DNA of 64,000 nucleotides from an uncultured Tenacibaculum sp. (GTDB lineage Bacteria > Bacteroidota > Bacteroidia > Flavobacteriales > Flavobacteriaceae), in contig CANMWK010000005.1 of the NCBI GenBank assembly GCA_947501615.1, positions 186,001-250,000 on the forward strand, read 5' to 3'. Under the pieces are notes generated by a model. The model ran no database searches, was not told the DNA's origin, and was given only the letters and a program-made list of their open reading frames with translations. Within the stretch, counting starts at the first letter, position 1. Every line of letters begins with the position of its first letter. A program made the translations under genes and the position numbers. Below are positions 41,327 through 51,117 of this stretch, piece after piece.

Positions 41327-44300
41327 ATGAATAAAAATAGAATATATACTCTCTCTGTTATGTTTATTATGTTGTTTGTGAACAACGTAATGGGGCAAAT
41401 AAAAATAACAGGAGTTGTTCTTGATGAATATTTAGAGCCTTTACCAGGAGCATCAGTTTTAGAATTAGACACAGCTAATGGAGTGCAAACAGACTTAGAT
41501 GGTAAATTTGAAATAACAGTAAAAGATGAAAATGCTAGTTTAAAAGTAACTTTTATCGGTTTCCAAAAAAAAATAATAAAAGTAGGAGAAGAGAAAGAGT
41601 TTAATGTAATTTTAATTGAAGATGTAAATCAACTAGATGAAGTTGTTATCATTGGTTACCAAGCTGTAAAAAAGAGTGATGTAACGGGGGCAGTTAGCAA
41701 AATAGAAACTGAAGACCTTGCGGAAATTCCTTCGAACTCGGTAGAGGAGTTGTTGGTAGGTAGAGTTTCAGGATTGGTTATTGGTAATCCATCAGATGAT
41801 CCTGGAGCAGGCTTAAATGTTAGAATAAGAGGAGCAAGTTCGTTTACTGCAACAACGCCTTTAATAGTAGTTGACGGATTCCCTTTGGGTACTGCAGGAA
41901 ATTTAAAGCAGATTAACCCAGCAGATATCGTATCTGTTGAGGTTTTAAAAGATGCATCAGCAGCTTCTATTTATGGTTCTAGAGGAGCCAATGGGGTGAT
42001 ATTAGTAACTACAAGAAGAGGTAAAGAAGGAAAACCAACGATTCAGTTTACAGCAAATACAAGTTTTAATACGTTTGCTTCAGAATTTGATATTTTTAAA
42101 AATCCGGTTAACCTAGCTGTGTTAACAGATGAAGGAAGAAGGAATGGAGGTTTAACACCACTTTACATTGGAGCAAACGATATCAATGGAGTTTATTATC
42201 CGACTATTTCAGAAATTAGAAATGGCTATCCAACAACAGATTATGTAGATTATGTGTTTAGGACACCTATTAATAGCAATTATAATTTAAGTGCTTATGG
42301 AGGATCTGAATCAACAAAATATAATTTCGGTTTAAATTATAATACTCAAAATGGTGTAATTAGAGATAACGATTTAGAAAAAGTAACAGTAAGTTTTGGT
42401 ATAGAACAAGAACTAGCTAATACATTAAAATTATCAACAAATCTTAATTTTTCAAGAGGAAATAGAAATGATAATGGAGGAATTTCTTTTAATAGGAATA
42501 TATTATTTCCTTTATTTGATGAAAATGGTGATTTTTTCAAGTTTAACGAAAACGATTTTTTTAATCCTGCGGCGTTAACAGCTTTACGAAAGAATACATC
42601 AGAAACCATAGATTTAATTTCATCATCTATTTTACAATGGCAAATAACAGATGCTTTAAGATTTAAATCTCAATTTAATTATAGTTTAGGGTCTTCAACT
42701 CAAGAAAGATATTTTCCAATGGTATATACACAACTTGGAAATGAAGGGAATGGTGTTGGTTTTATAGATAATTTTCAAAGTCAACGAGTAGTAGCAGATG
42801 CTTATTTTACCTATAATAAATTGTTTGCAAAAAAGCATGATATTTCTTTGGTAGCAGGTTATTCAAGTGAATATTTTGAACAAAGAACATCTCAACTAAG
42901 AGCTGATGACTTTGTAAATGAAATATTAGGAGCAGGTAATTTAAGTTTAGGAAACGAACAAAGAGTATCCAATGATTTTCAAACAACTGTATTGTCATCA
43001 GTTTTAACTCGTCTAAATTATACATTTGATAATCGATTTTTATTAACCTTTACATCAAGGCTAGATGGTTCATCAAATTTTGGAAAAAACAACCGTTTTG
43101 CTTATTTCCCATCCGGAGCTTTGAGTTGGAAAATGCAGAATGAACAATTTATAGCAGAAGGATTAAAATTTATTAACGAATTAAAACCTAGAGTTAGTTA
43201 TGGAATTGTTGGAAATCAAGCTATAGGACCATTTGAAACATTAAACCGATTAGGGCAAGGAAGATACTTTACTAACGGAGGATTTATTACAACTATAGGT
43301 CCATCAACAATTTCTAACAATGGAATATTTATAGAGTCTAGAGGTTTAGGAAATCCAGATTTAAAATGGGAAACTACGAGTATATTGAATGCAGGTCTTG
43401 ATTTTTCAGCTTTTGCCCGTAGATTAAATTTTAATTTTGATTATTACATAAAAAGAACTCAAGATTTATTGGTAGATAGTGCTTTACCACCAACATCTAG
43501 TTTCGATTTTCTAAGGATTAATGCAGGTGAAATAGAGAATACTGGAGTAGAAGTAAGTTTGAGTTATGATTTTGTGAAGAGTAAAGATTTAAATATCTCG
43601 ACAGGAATTATTTTCAATAGAAATAGAAACAAAGTAATAAGCTTAGGACCTCCAGATAGAACTTCAGTATTAAGTGATGATTTTGGAAATCAATTCAGAT
43701 TAACAGGAACAAATTATAGAGATCAATTTAGAACAAGAATTAATGCTTTTGCAATTAATCAACCTATTAATGTTTTTTATGGAGCAAAAGTAATAGGTAT
43801 TATTCAGTCAGAAGAAGAAGGATTAGCATCTGGTTTAACAGGTGCAGCTGCACAACCAGGGGAATTTTTGTATGAAGATTTAAATAAAGATGGAATACTA
43901 GATCCTTTTGGGAAAGATAGAACCATTGTTGGAGATCCTAATCCAGATTTTACAGCAAGTTTTACTTTAGATTTTTCATATAAGAATTGGGAGCTATCAG
44001 CCTTATTTAATGGGGCATTTGGTGGAGAAGTAGTTAATATAAATAGGTTTGCAGCAAGTAATGGTGGCGGACAAGTGAGTAGTTTATTACAAAGGTGGAC
44101 CCCAGATAATAGAACAGAGTTTTATCCGTCATTAAGAGATAACAGAAATGTGGCTTTTTCTGATTGGTGGATTGAAGATGGGTCTTTTGTAAGGCTACAA
44201 AATTTAAGAATAGGCTATAATTTCACGAATAAGCAGATAAAATATTTTAAAAATGCTAAAATTTACTTTAGTGGAGATAACTTGTTTATAATCAGTAATT

Positions 44301-44398
44301 ATTCTGGAGTAGATCCTGAAGTTGATATTACGGGAGTTGATTTGAATAGAGTGCCAAGATTACGAAGAATGACTTTAGGTTTAGAATTCACATTTTAA
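41327..44398 (+). CDS. SusC/RagA-type TonB-linked outer-membrane transporter
   Basis: A 1023-aa outer-membrane importer. After the signal peptide (ending NNVMGQ) it has a carboxypeptidase-regulatory-like domain (ITGVVLDEYLEPLPGASV to about residue 105), a TonB-box/plug region (EVVIIGYQAVKKSDVTGAV, then NVRIRGASSF, DGFPLG and SIYGSRGANGVILVTTR) and a 22-strand barrel ending in RMTLGLEFTF with a terminal Phe. It forms the channel of a SusCD 'pedal-bin' pair with the next gene and imports oligosaccharides using TonB energy. Nine bases separate it from susD. Confidence 0.96.
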   Translation: MNKNRIYTLSVMFIMLFVNNVMGQIKITGVVLDEYLEPLPGASVLELDTANGVQTDLDGKFEITVKDENASLKVTFIGFQKKIIKVGEEKEFNVILIEDVNQLDEVVIIGYQAVKKSDVTGAVSKIETEDLAEIPSNSVEELLVGRVSGLVIGNPSDDPGAGLNVRIRGASSFTATTPLIVVDGFPLGTAGNLKQINPADIVSVEVLKDASAASIYGSRGANGVILVTTRRGKEGKPTIQFTANTSFNTFASEFDIFKNPVNLAVLTDEGRRNGGLTPLYIGANDINGVYYPTISEIRNGYPTTDYVDYVFRTPINSNYNLSAYGGSESTKYNFGLNYNTQNGVIRDNDLEKVTVSFGIEQELANTLKLSTNLNFSRGNRNDNGGISFNRNILFPLFDENGDFFKFNENDFFNPAALTALRKNTSETIDLISSSILQWQITDALRFKSQFNYSLGSSTQERYFPMVYTQLGNEGNGVGFIDNFQSQRVVADAYFTYNKLFAKKHDISLVAGYSSEYFEQRTSQLRADDFVNEILGAGNLSLGNEQRVSNDFQTTVLSSVLTRLNYTFDNRFLLTFTSRLDGSSNFGKNNRFAYFPSGALSWKMQNEQFIAEGLKFINELKPRVSYGIVGNQAIGPFETLNRLGQGRYFTNGGFITTIGPSTISNNGIFIESRGLGNPDLKWETTSILNAGLDFSAFARRLNFNFDYYIKRTQDLLVDSALPPTSSFDFLRINAGEIENTGVEVSLSYDFVKSKDLNISTGIIFNRNRNKVISLGPPDRTSVLSDDFGNQFRLTGTNYRDQFRTRINAFAINQPINVFYGAKVIGIIQSEEEGLASGLTGAAAQPGEFLYEDLNKDGILDPFGKDRTIVGDPNPDFTASFTLDFSYKNWELSALFNGAFGGEVVNINRFAASNGGGQVSSLLQRWTPDNRTEFYPSLRDNRNVAFSDWWIEDGSFVRLQNLRIGYNFTNKQIKYFKNAKIYFSGDNLFIISNYSGVDPEVDITGVDLNRVPRLRRMTLGLEFTF

Positions 44399-44407
44399 AA
44401 ATAAGAT

Positions 44408-45883
44408 ATGAGAAAAATATATACACTATTAATATTGTTTGGATTTTTAGTTTCCTCTTGTTCTTTAGATCAAGAACCAACTACGTTTTTGACAGATGAT
44501 AATTTTTACCAAACTACAGATGATATGAATGCTGCTGTTTTGCATGCATATCAAACAATGACTTTTTTGGATTATTTAAGGCCTTATATGAACATTCCTA
44601 CAACTGCCTCTGAAGAAGCATTTCCCAAAGAAGGCGAAGGATTAAATATAGATCAGTTTGATGAGTTTAATGTAGATGATAGAAATCAGAATTTAGAACA
44701 GTTTTTCAGACTAAGTTATGTTGGTTTAAATAGAGCAAACACTGTAATTGAAAAAACTAGGAACTCAGATTTTGATGATAGCGATAAGAGCAAATTTATA
44801 GGAGAAGCTTTATTTTTAAGGTCATGGCATCATTTTATGTTAGTGCGTTTGTTTGGAGAAATTCCGATACAAGAAAAAGCAATTGATCAACTATCAGAAG
44901 TTTTTGGAGCTAAAAATGCAAGTATTGAAGAAGTTTATACTGTATTAATTAGAGATCTCAAAGAGGCAATTTCATTATTAGAAATAGAAAGAAGTGGAGG
45001 AAGAGCAGATAAAGTAGCCGCACAATCGTTATTAGCGAAAGTATATTTAACCATGGCTTCAGCCAAGGATTATTTAAGTCCAGGTTATGATTGGGTCTCT
45101 AGTGCAACTACCTATTATAATTTAGCTTCAGAAATGGCATCTTTTGTAATAAATGGACAAGCAGAGTATACTTTTGATGACGATTTGCAGCATATATTTG
45201 ATGTGTCTACACCAGAAGCATTTAACGGACCAGAGCACATTTTCTTTATTCCTCAAGATAGAAATGGCTTAGTAGAAGGAGAATTCTCTAAATTATCAAG
45301 ATTCTTTATTCCAGCAAATGCCCCAACAACATCGTTTACAAAAGACAATATAAAATTGCATGGAGGTTTTGGAGTATATGTAGCAGAGTTGTCATTTATT
45401 AATTCGTTTGATTTAAATGATAAAAGAAAAAAAGATTTAATTATCGAAGAGTTATTTGATGAAAATGGAAATCAGTTATGGGTACCATCAGGAGGAGAAT
45501 CTCAGCCATTTACAGGCAAATATCTAGATCCAAATTTTATTGGAGATAATACAAGTACACATCCTTATTTATTAAGATATACAGATGTTTTATTAATGTA
45601 TGCAGAAGCTCAGGGACCGACAATGAACGGTTATGAAGCAATAAATAGAGTTCGTGCTAGAGCAGAATTATTGCCTTTAACACCAGGGTTAAGTGAAAGA
45701 GATTTTAGAGAAAAAGTAGTAGAAGAGCGAGCTTTCGAATTAGCTTATGAAGGTCATAGATTATATGATCTGAGAAGAACAAATAAGATAGAAGCTGTTC
45801 TAAATGGTATTTATGGAAAAACATTGTCTACAGGACTTTATTTTTTCCCAATACCTGCAATAGAGAAAGAACTAAATGATTAA
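44408..45883 (+). CDS. SusD/RagB family outer-membrane glycan-binding lipoprotein
   Basis: A 491-aa lipoprotein (lipobox C18 in LVSSC). It has the SusD TPR-like fold: TDDNFYQTTDDMNAAVLHAYQ near the N-terminus, GEALFLRSWHHFMLVRLFGEIP, AAQSLLAKVYLTMA, and the C-terminal ERAFELAYEGHRLYDLRRTNK. It acts as the surface lid of the SusC channel and binds the incoming oligosaccharide. Its partner is the gene nine bases upstream. The specificity cannot be read from sequence, but the neighbouring enzymes suggest mannan-type glycans. Confidence 0.96.
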   Translation: MRKIYTLLILFGFLVSSCSLDQEPTTFLTDDNFYQTTDDMNAAVLHAYQTMTFLDYLRPYMNIPTTASEEAFPKEGEGLNIDQFDEFNVDDRNQNLEQFFRLSYVGLNRANTVIEKTRNSDFDDSDKSKFIGEALFLRSWHHFMLVRLFGEIPIQEKAIDQLSEVFGAKNASIEEVYTVLIRDLKEAISLLEIERSGGRADKVAAQSLLAKVYLTMASAKDYLSPGYDWVSSATTYYNLASEMASFVINGQAEYTFDDDLQHIFDVSTPEAFNGPEHIFFIPQDRNGLVEGEFSKLSRFFIPANAPTTSFTKDNIKLHGGFGVYVAELSFINSFDLNDKRKKDLIIEELFDENGNQLWVPSGGESQPFTGKYLDPNFIGDNTSTHPYLLRYTDVLLMYAEAQGPTMNGYEAINRVRARAELLPLTPGLSERDFREKVVEERAFELAYEGHRLYDLRRTNKIEAVLNGIYGKTLSTGLYFFPIPAIEKELND

Positions 45884-45907
45884 TGTTTAACACTAGAAGA
45901 GAAATTC

Positions 45908-46867
45908 ATGAAAAATCTTTTTTTTAAATTAAAATTAATCTCTTTAACAGTAATACTAGGAGTAATTATTTCTTGTGAAAGAGATCCATTAGAAGGAATT
46001 GTAAGTAATGATAGGCAAGTATTGTCTTTTTCTTTACCAGAAGAAGTTCAACAAGTAGGTCCTGCTAATATCGTATCAGTTGGAGATAACGAAGGAGTGA
46101 TAGATGTTTTTGTAATAATGAATGGTTTAGATGCAAGTAGTTTATCACCTTTATTTGAAATATCTGAAAAAGCTGTGGCAATACCACAATCTGGAGATCC
46201 AGTAGATTTTACTGTAGGTGATAACTCTTTTGTGTACACTGTGATTTCGGAGTCTGGGGTAGAAAGAAAATGGAAGGTAAACTTAAAGCCATTTGTATCA
46301 GAAATAGATGGAGATTGGATTGTAGAAAGTTTATTATTCGATTGGCAAATTGGTATTAGAACAGATTGGGGATGGGGTGTTTTTGGTACTTATGATGTTG
46401 CAACAAATTCATACGATCCAGCTAATTACTCACCAGAAGTATTATCTAGAGATTTTCCAAACGCAGCGTTTGAAGAAGATAATGAGTTAACAATCATTAC
46501 CACTTTAGTAAATGAAAATGGAAACCCTGAAGGAACATTTGATTTTAAATCGGGAGATGATGGAGAATATGCATCGTTTGTTTTAGCTACAGATCATAAT
46601 GGAAACCCGAGAAGTTATACAGATAGATTTAGAAAAATGCCAATAGGTAGAGGTGTTTGGGAATATAATATTGCTGGTAAAAAGTTAACCTTATGGCAGG
46701 GTAATAGGAGCGGTCAGCAAATAGATGCAGCTGTAGCTATTGATGCTGATGGAAACATAAGTTTATCTTTTGACAATTGGATAAATGAATTCACGTGGGA
46801 TCATTGGGATGCAGAATCTCATATTCAAAATTCATATACAATGTACTATAACTTTAACCTTAAATAA
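45908..46867 (+). CDS. PUL surface lipoprotein (SusE/F-position, DUF5018-like start)
   Basis: A 319-aa lipoprotein (lipobox C23 in VIISC). The first part (QVLSFSLPEEVQQVG, then TVGDNSFVYTVISESGVERKWKV) is a bacterial Ig-like domain as found in DUF5018-type PUL proteins. The second half (about residues 130-319) is a beta-rich domain with many aromatic residues (DWIVESLLFDWQIG, TDWGWGVF, TLWQGNRSG) and may bind glycan. By position it matches the surface glycan-binding proteins that follow susD. No catalytic site is seen. Confidence 0.75.
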   Translation: MKNLFFKLKLISLTVILGVIISCERDPLEGIVSNDRQVLSFSLPEEVQQVGPANIVSVGDNEGVIDVFVIMNGLDASSLSPLFEISEKAVAIPQSGDPVDFTVGDNSFVYTVISESGVERKWKVNLKPFVSEIDGDWIVESLLFDWQIGIRTDWGWGVFGTYDVATNSYDPANYSPEVLSRDFPNAAFEEDNELTIITTLVNENGNPEGTFDFKSGDDGEYASFVLATDHNGNPRSYTDRFRKMPIGRGVWEYNIAGKKLTLWQGNRSGQQIDAAVAIDADGNISLSFDNWINEFTWDHWDAESHIQNSYTMYYNFNLK

Positions 46868-46879
46868 TTCAAGCTTCGT

Positions 46880-48421
46880 ATGAAAAAAAATATAAATAAG
46901 ATTAGATTCAAAGGAATTATGGTTACTGGTGCTTTACTAATTGCTCTTGTAATCACGTTTACAAGTTGCGATGAAAAGGAGTATGGAGACAAAAGAGCAA
47001 CAGGAGATAATGAGATCGTGGTACAAACTTCTCAAATTATTAATGATAATTACATAGGAAACGGAGTACAATGGGATCCTTATCCACAAGCTTATAAATA
47101 TTGGGGAGAGCCCATTAGTGATCAAGATTGGGAAAAGTTATACAAACGTTTAGATTATATGAAGCCAAGCTTTATGAGAGTTGTATACGGTTCGTTTGAC
47201 AAGTATGCCTCTGATGATGCTGATAATTATGATCAGGATAAATTCATTGAAGGGTTATTAAAGATATTAGAGTATTGTCAAAAGAATCAAATTTCAGTCT
47301 TATTAGGGGATTGGGGGTTCAATCAAGTCAATTTTAATGAGAATAGAATTTTTGAGAACCGTTTAGATAATGCAGTTAAGTATTTAGATTATTTAGTTAC
47401 GACTAAAGGTTTTTCTTGTATTAAATACTACACTACTATTAATGAACCAAATTTGGAAGGTTCAGCTACTAATGGGAATTATGATTTATGGAAAGAAGCA
47501 ACGTTATATTTCCATGAAAAAATGAAAGAAGTAGGTTTAGATACTAAAGTAAAACTTGCAGGGCCAGATGTTGCAGTTTTTAATAATTCAGATGTTAATT
47601 GGATATCGAGATCGGCAAATGATTTTGGAGATAAACTAGGAATTTATGAGGTACATACATATCCTCCTAAAGGAGTAATGTTTAGTAATGAGTATGAAAA
47701 CTTATTAGCACAAATGAAAGAAAAAGTACCAGCAGGTTATCAAATTGTAATTGGGGAGTTTGGATATAAGTATGATACTGGAGATGCTAACCTAGATCAA
47801 GTTTTAGCAGCTCAAAATTCAAATGCAATTAATTCAGACCCAAATATTTCTAATGATTCAAACACTTTAGTAGATGAATATTTTCATGGAGTAGATTTGG
47901 CAGGATTAACAATGAAAATTGTAAATGCTGGTTATTCTGGAGGAATAAATTGGGGGTTAGATGATGCTATGCATAGTGGTACTACTACGGGTACAGACTT
48001 AAAAGTTTGGGGGTTTTGGAATATTCTTGGAGAAGAGTTACAAGGAAAACCAGAAAAAGAAAACTTAAGGCCTCATTTTTACTCTTTCTCTTTATTGTGT
48101 AGGTATATGCAAACAGGGAGTAAGGTATTTAAAGTGGATGTTCCTAACAAAGTAGGATTAGATGCCATTGCTGTTGAAAAAGACGGAAAATACATGATAG
48201 CAATAAACAATATGCATGCTGAGGATTACGAATTGAAATTGACAATTGATAATCTAAAAGAATTAACTGGTGTTAAAAAGTTTATTTATAAAGAAGAAAA
48301 TAGAAAATTTGACACCAATGGATATCCTGCACCAGAAGAAGAAAATACAACTTTTGTATCTGGAGAAACATTACAAATAGCAGGAGAAACACTTACAGTA
48401 CTAACAAACTTTGAATTTTAA
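46880..48421 (+). CDS. Clan GH-A glycosidase lipoprotein, paralogue 1
   Basis: A 513-aa lipoprotein (lipobox C30 in TFTSC) with a TIM-barrel glycosidase. The two catalytic glutamates are likely E189 (acid/base, TTINEPN) and E293 (nucleophile, VIGEFGYKY). It has an N-terminal GNGVQWDPYP motif and a late SGGINWGLDDAMHSG motif, both shared with the gene at 49524-51095. The domain ends with a beta-sandwich (residues 420-513). The GH family number is uncertain (GH5-, GH39- or GH26-like). Given the neighbouring GH130, mannanase or mannosidase activity is plausible. It is probably displayed on the surface or in the periplasm. Confidence 0.82.
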   Translation: MKKNINKIRFKGIMVTGALLIALVITFTSCDEKEYGDKRATGDNEIVVQTSQIINDNYIGNGVQWDPYPQAYKYWGEPISDQDWEKLYKRLDYMKPSFMRVVYGSFDKYASDDADNYDQDKFIEGLLKILEYCQKNQISVLLGDWGFNQVNFNENRIFENRLDNAVKYLDYLVTTKGFSCIKYYTTINEPNLEGSATNGNYDLWKEATLYFHEKMKEVGLDTKVKLAGPDVAVFNNSDVNWISRSANDFGDKLGIYEVHTYPPKGVMFSNEYENLLAQMKEKVPAGYQIVIGEFGYKYDTGDANLDQVLAAQNSNAINSDPNISNDSNTLVDEYFHGVDLAGLTMKIVNAGYSGGINWGLDDAMHSGTTTGTDLKVWGFWNILGEELQGKPEKENLRPHFYSFSLLCRYMQTGSKVFKVDVPNKVGLDAIAVEKDGKYMIAINNMHAEDYELKLTIDNLKELTGVKKFIYKEENRKFDTNGYPAPEEENTTFVSGETLQIAGETLTVLTNFEF

Positions 48422-48478
48422 TTAAAAACTAACAATAAACTAATAACCTCCTAGTAATTAGTAAAATAAGAATATAGA

Positions 48479-49522
48479 ATGAATAATACGATTGATAAAA
48501 AAGTAACAACTTTACGTTTAAAAAAGTGTGAACAGAATCCTATTTTCAGTCCTAATCCAGAAAACCAATGGGAAAATATAGTGGTTTGTAATCCTGGTGT
48601 TTGGTATGAAGATGGTAAGTTTTCAATGTTATATAGAGCGGCAGGAGACGATGAAGAGCATTACATTCGATTTGGTTTAGCAGAAAGTACAGACGGTATT
48701 AATTTTACAAGAGTTTCTGATGAACCTGTGTTTTCACCTAGTGTTGATGGCCCAGACATGGGAGGAGTTGAAGATCCTAGAATAGCAAAGTTTGGAGATG
48801 AGTTTTATATAACATACGCCTACAGACCTTTTCCTCCAGGACAATATTGGAAGTTTGCACACGATGTAATTTTATTACCAGAATCAGGAGAACACACACC
48901 TAAAGTGTATAAAGAAAATGTGGCTAACTCAGGCTTAGCAATTTCAAAAGACTTAAAAACATTTAAAAGATTAGGGCGTATTACTTCATCAAATTTAGAT
49001 GATAGAGATGTTATTCTTTTTCCAGAAAAAATAAACGGGAAATTTGCAATGCTTCACAGACCAAAAGAATGGATTGGAGAAAAATATGGAACTAATAGAC
49101 CTGCTATATGGATCCGTTTTTCTGACGATTTAATGGTTTGGGAAGAAGAGAGTACTTTGTTAATTGCAGGAATTGAAGGTACTTGGGAAGAAAAAGTAGG
49201 AGGAAGTACACCTCCATTAAGAACTAAAGACGGGTGGTTAGTAATTTATCATGGTGTTGAAAATGGTGGATTGGGATACTATAGAGCGGGAGCTGCTTTA
49301 TTGGATTTAGAAGACCCAACTAAAGTTATTGGTAGATTAGAAGATTGGATTATGGAACCAGAGCATGATTATGAGATTGAAGGGTATTATAAAGGTTGTG
49401 TTTTTCCAACAGGAAATGTAGTTATTGAAGATACGCTCTACATATATTACGGAGCTGCAGATAAACATATTGGTTTAGCAACATGTGATGTAAATGAATT
49501 ATTAGCAGAATTAAAAAAGTAA
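48479..49522 (+). CDS. Glycoside hydrolase family 130 (beta-mannoside phosphorylase/hydrolase)
   Basis: A 347-aa five-bladed beta-propeller enzyme without signal peptide, so it is cytosolic. Landmarks are NPIFSP near the N-terminus, NPGVWYEDGKFSMLYRAAG, MGGVEDPRIAKFGDEFYITYA with the catalytic D99, HRPKEWIG, and YHGVENGGLGYYRAGAALLDLEDP. Known members act on beta-1,4-, beta-1,2- or N-glycan-linked mannosides, by phosphorolysis (giving mannose 1-phosphate) or hydrolysis. It begins 57 bases after the first GH-A gene and one base before the second, so it is in the same operon. Confidence 0.93.
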   Translation: MNNTIDKKVTTLRLKKCEQNPIFSPNPENQWENIVVCNPGVWYEDGKFSMLYRAAGDDEEHYIRFGLAESTDGINFTRVSDEPVFSPSVDGPDMGGVEDPRIAKFGDEFYITYAYRPFPPGQYWKFAHDVILLPESGEHTPKVYKENVANSGLAISKDLKTFKRLGRITSSNLDDRDVILFPEKINGKFAMLHRPKEWIGEKYGTNRPAIWIRFSDDLMVWEEESTLLIAGIEGTWEEKVGGSTPPLRTKDGWLVIYHGVENGGLGYYRAGAALLDLEDPTKVIGRLEDWIMEPEHDYEIEGYYKGCVFPTGNVVIEDTLYIYYGAADKHIGLATCDVNELLAELKK

Positions 49523-49523
49523 A

Positions 49524-51095
49524 ATGGATAGATGCAATAGGTTAGTTTTATTAATGTGTATGATTGTTTTTTTAAGTAATTGTACTGATGTAAAGAAACA
49601 AGACAAAACAGCTGTTGAAATAGCGTTTAATAAATCTAATCAGTTGGATTTTCCTTTTATAGGGCATGGGGTACAATGGTCGGCGTATCCTCATGCCGAT
49701 TCTAATGAAGCAGATTGGGGCTTTTTAATAACTGATGAGAAGTGGGAAGAGTTGTATAAAAGAGTTGATTTTGTAAATCCACACATCATAAGAGTAATGG
49801 ATGTTGCTAGTTGGAGGTATTTTAAAGGTTTAGATAAACAAAATCAACCTGTTTTAAATTTTGAAACGCAAGAGGTTAAAAGTTTATGTAAACTATTAGA
49901 TTACTGTCAAAAAAACAATATAACTGTACTTTTTGGAGAATGGGGAGCACCAGGTTTTTGGGAAACGAAAAATAAAAAAGCAAATAGTATTCTAAAGGCT
50001 AATGATGATCGATGGATTGATATGATAACTCAGTATTTAGATTATTTGATTCTTAAAAAAGGATACACTTGTATTCAGTATTATAATCTAGTTAATGAGC
50101 CTAATGGATATTGGGCATCAACCGATGGGAATTGGGAAGAGTGGAAAGAAGGATATCAAAAATTAAATGAAGCATTACAAAAGAAAGGGTTACACAAATA
50201 TGTAAAACTATCAGGACCAGATGCAGTAACACAATGGAATCACCCAAAACACCCTAAAAAAGCACATGATTGGGTATATTCTACTGTTGAAGAGTTGGAT
50301 AGTATAACAGGACTTTATGATTTTCATATTTATGCAGATCAAGATTTGATTAGAACAGGAAACTTTATTTCATATTTAACTCCTTTTTCTACGGCAATAA
50401 ATAAAACGAAAAAACCATTTGTTTTAGGAGAGTTAGGAATGAAATATAGTGGAGCTTTAAATGAAGAAAATAAACGAAGAGGAGAAAAAGATCCATATGC
50501 AGGTCCAGATGATTCTTCAATGTTTGTGTATGATTATTTTTATGGGGTAGATATGGCAGATGCAGCTATTCAAAGTATGCTAGCAGGTGTTGGAGGAGCA
50601 ATAGCTTGGGATTTAGATGATGCAATGCATACGGTAGGTGATTTAGGAGGTAAGGATCAGCTAAAAAAATGGGGAATGTGGAATATTTTGGCTGAAGAAT
50701 TTGGTAATTTAGAAGTAGATAAAAAGCCAAGGCCTTGGTCGTACTCTTGGACATTACTGTGTAACTTATTCCCTCCAAAATCAACTATTTTTAAACCAAT
50801 TTATTCAGTAGAGAATGATAGTATTAGATCAGTAGCAACTACTTATAAAGATCAGTTTACAGCTACCGTAGTAAATCAATCTAAGGAATCTAAACTTTTT
50901 CAACTAACAACAAATTTAATTAAAAATCAAAAAACATTGTATTTATACGAATATTCAAAAGAGAATAAACCTGTGAATTCAGAAGGTTTTCCCATAGCTA
51001 CTAGAAAGATTGAAAATGATTTAAGAAAAGAAAAAATAACAATTGAAGTGAAAGGAGAAAGTCTCATTTTCATTAGTACAATTTTAATCAAATAA
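49524..51095 (+). CDS. Clan GH-A glycosidase lipoprotein, paralogue 2
   Basis: A 523-aa lipoprotein (lipobox C20 in FLSNC) closely related in plan to the gene at 46880-48421. It has GHGVQWSAYP, the likely acid/base E192 (LVNEPNGY), nucleophile E303 (VLGELGMKY) and IAWDLDDAMHTVGD. It starts one base after GH130, so translation is coupled. Having two such enzymes in one operon suggests distinct specificities or positions in the chain, such as endo- and exo-acting forms (inference). The C-terminal 100 residues form a beta-sandwich. The family number is uncertain, as for its paralogue. Confidence 0.82.
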   Translation: MDRCNRLVLLMCMIVFLSNCTDVKKQDKTAVEIAFNKSNQLDFPFIGHGVQWSAYPHADSNEADWGFLITDEKWEELYKRVDFVNPHIIRVMDVASWRYFKGLDKQNQPVLNFETQEVKSLCKLLDYCQKNNITVLFGEWGAPGFWETKNKKANSILKANDDRWIDMITQYLDYLILKKGYTCIQYYNLVNEPNGYWASTDGNWEEWKEGYQKLNEALQKKGLHKYVKLSGPDAVTQWNHPKHPKKAHDWVYSTVEELDSITGLYDFHIYADQDLIRTGNFISYLTPFSTAINKTKKPFVLGELGMKYSGALNEENKRRGEKDPYAGPDDSSMFVYDYFYGVDMADAAIQSMLAGVGGAIAWDLDDAMHTVGDLGGKDQLKKWGMWNILAEEFGNLEVDKKPRPWSYSWTLLCNLFPPKSTIFKPIYSVENDSIRSVATTYKDQFTATVVNQSKESKLFQLTTNLIKNQKTLYLYEYSKENKPVNSEGFPIATRKIENDLRKEKITIEVKGESLIFISTILIK

Positions 51096-51117
51096 ATCAT
51101 TCTAAGGGATAAGAAAA

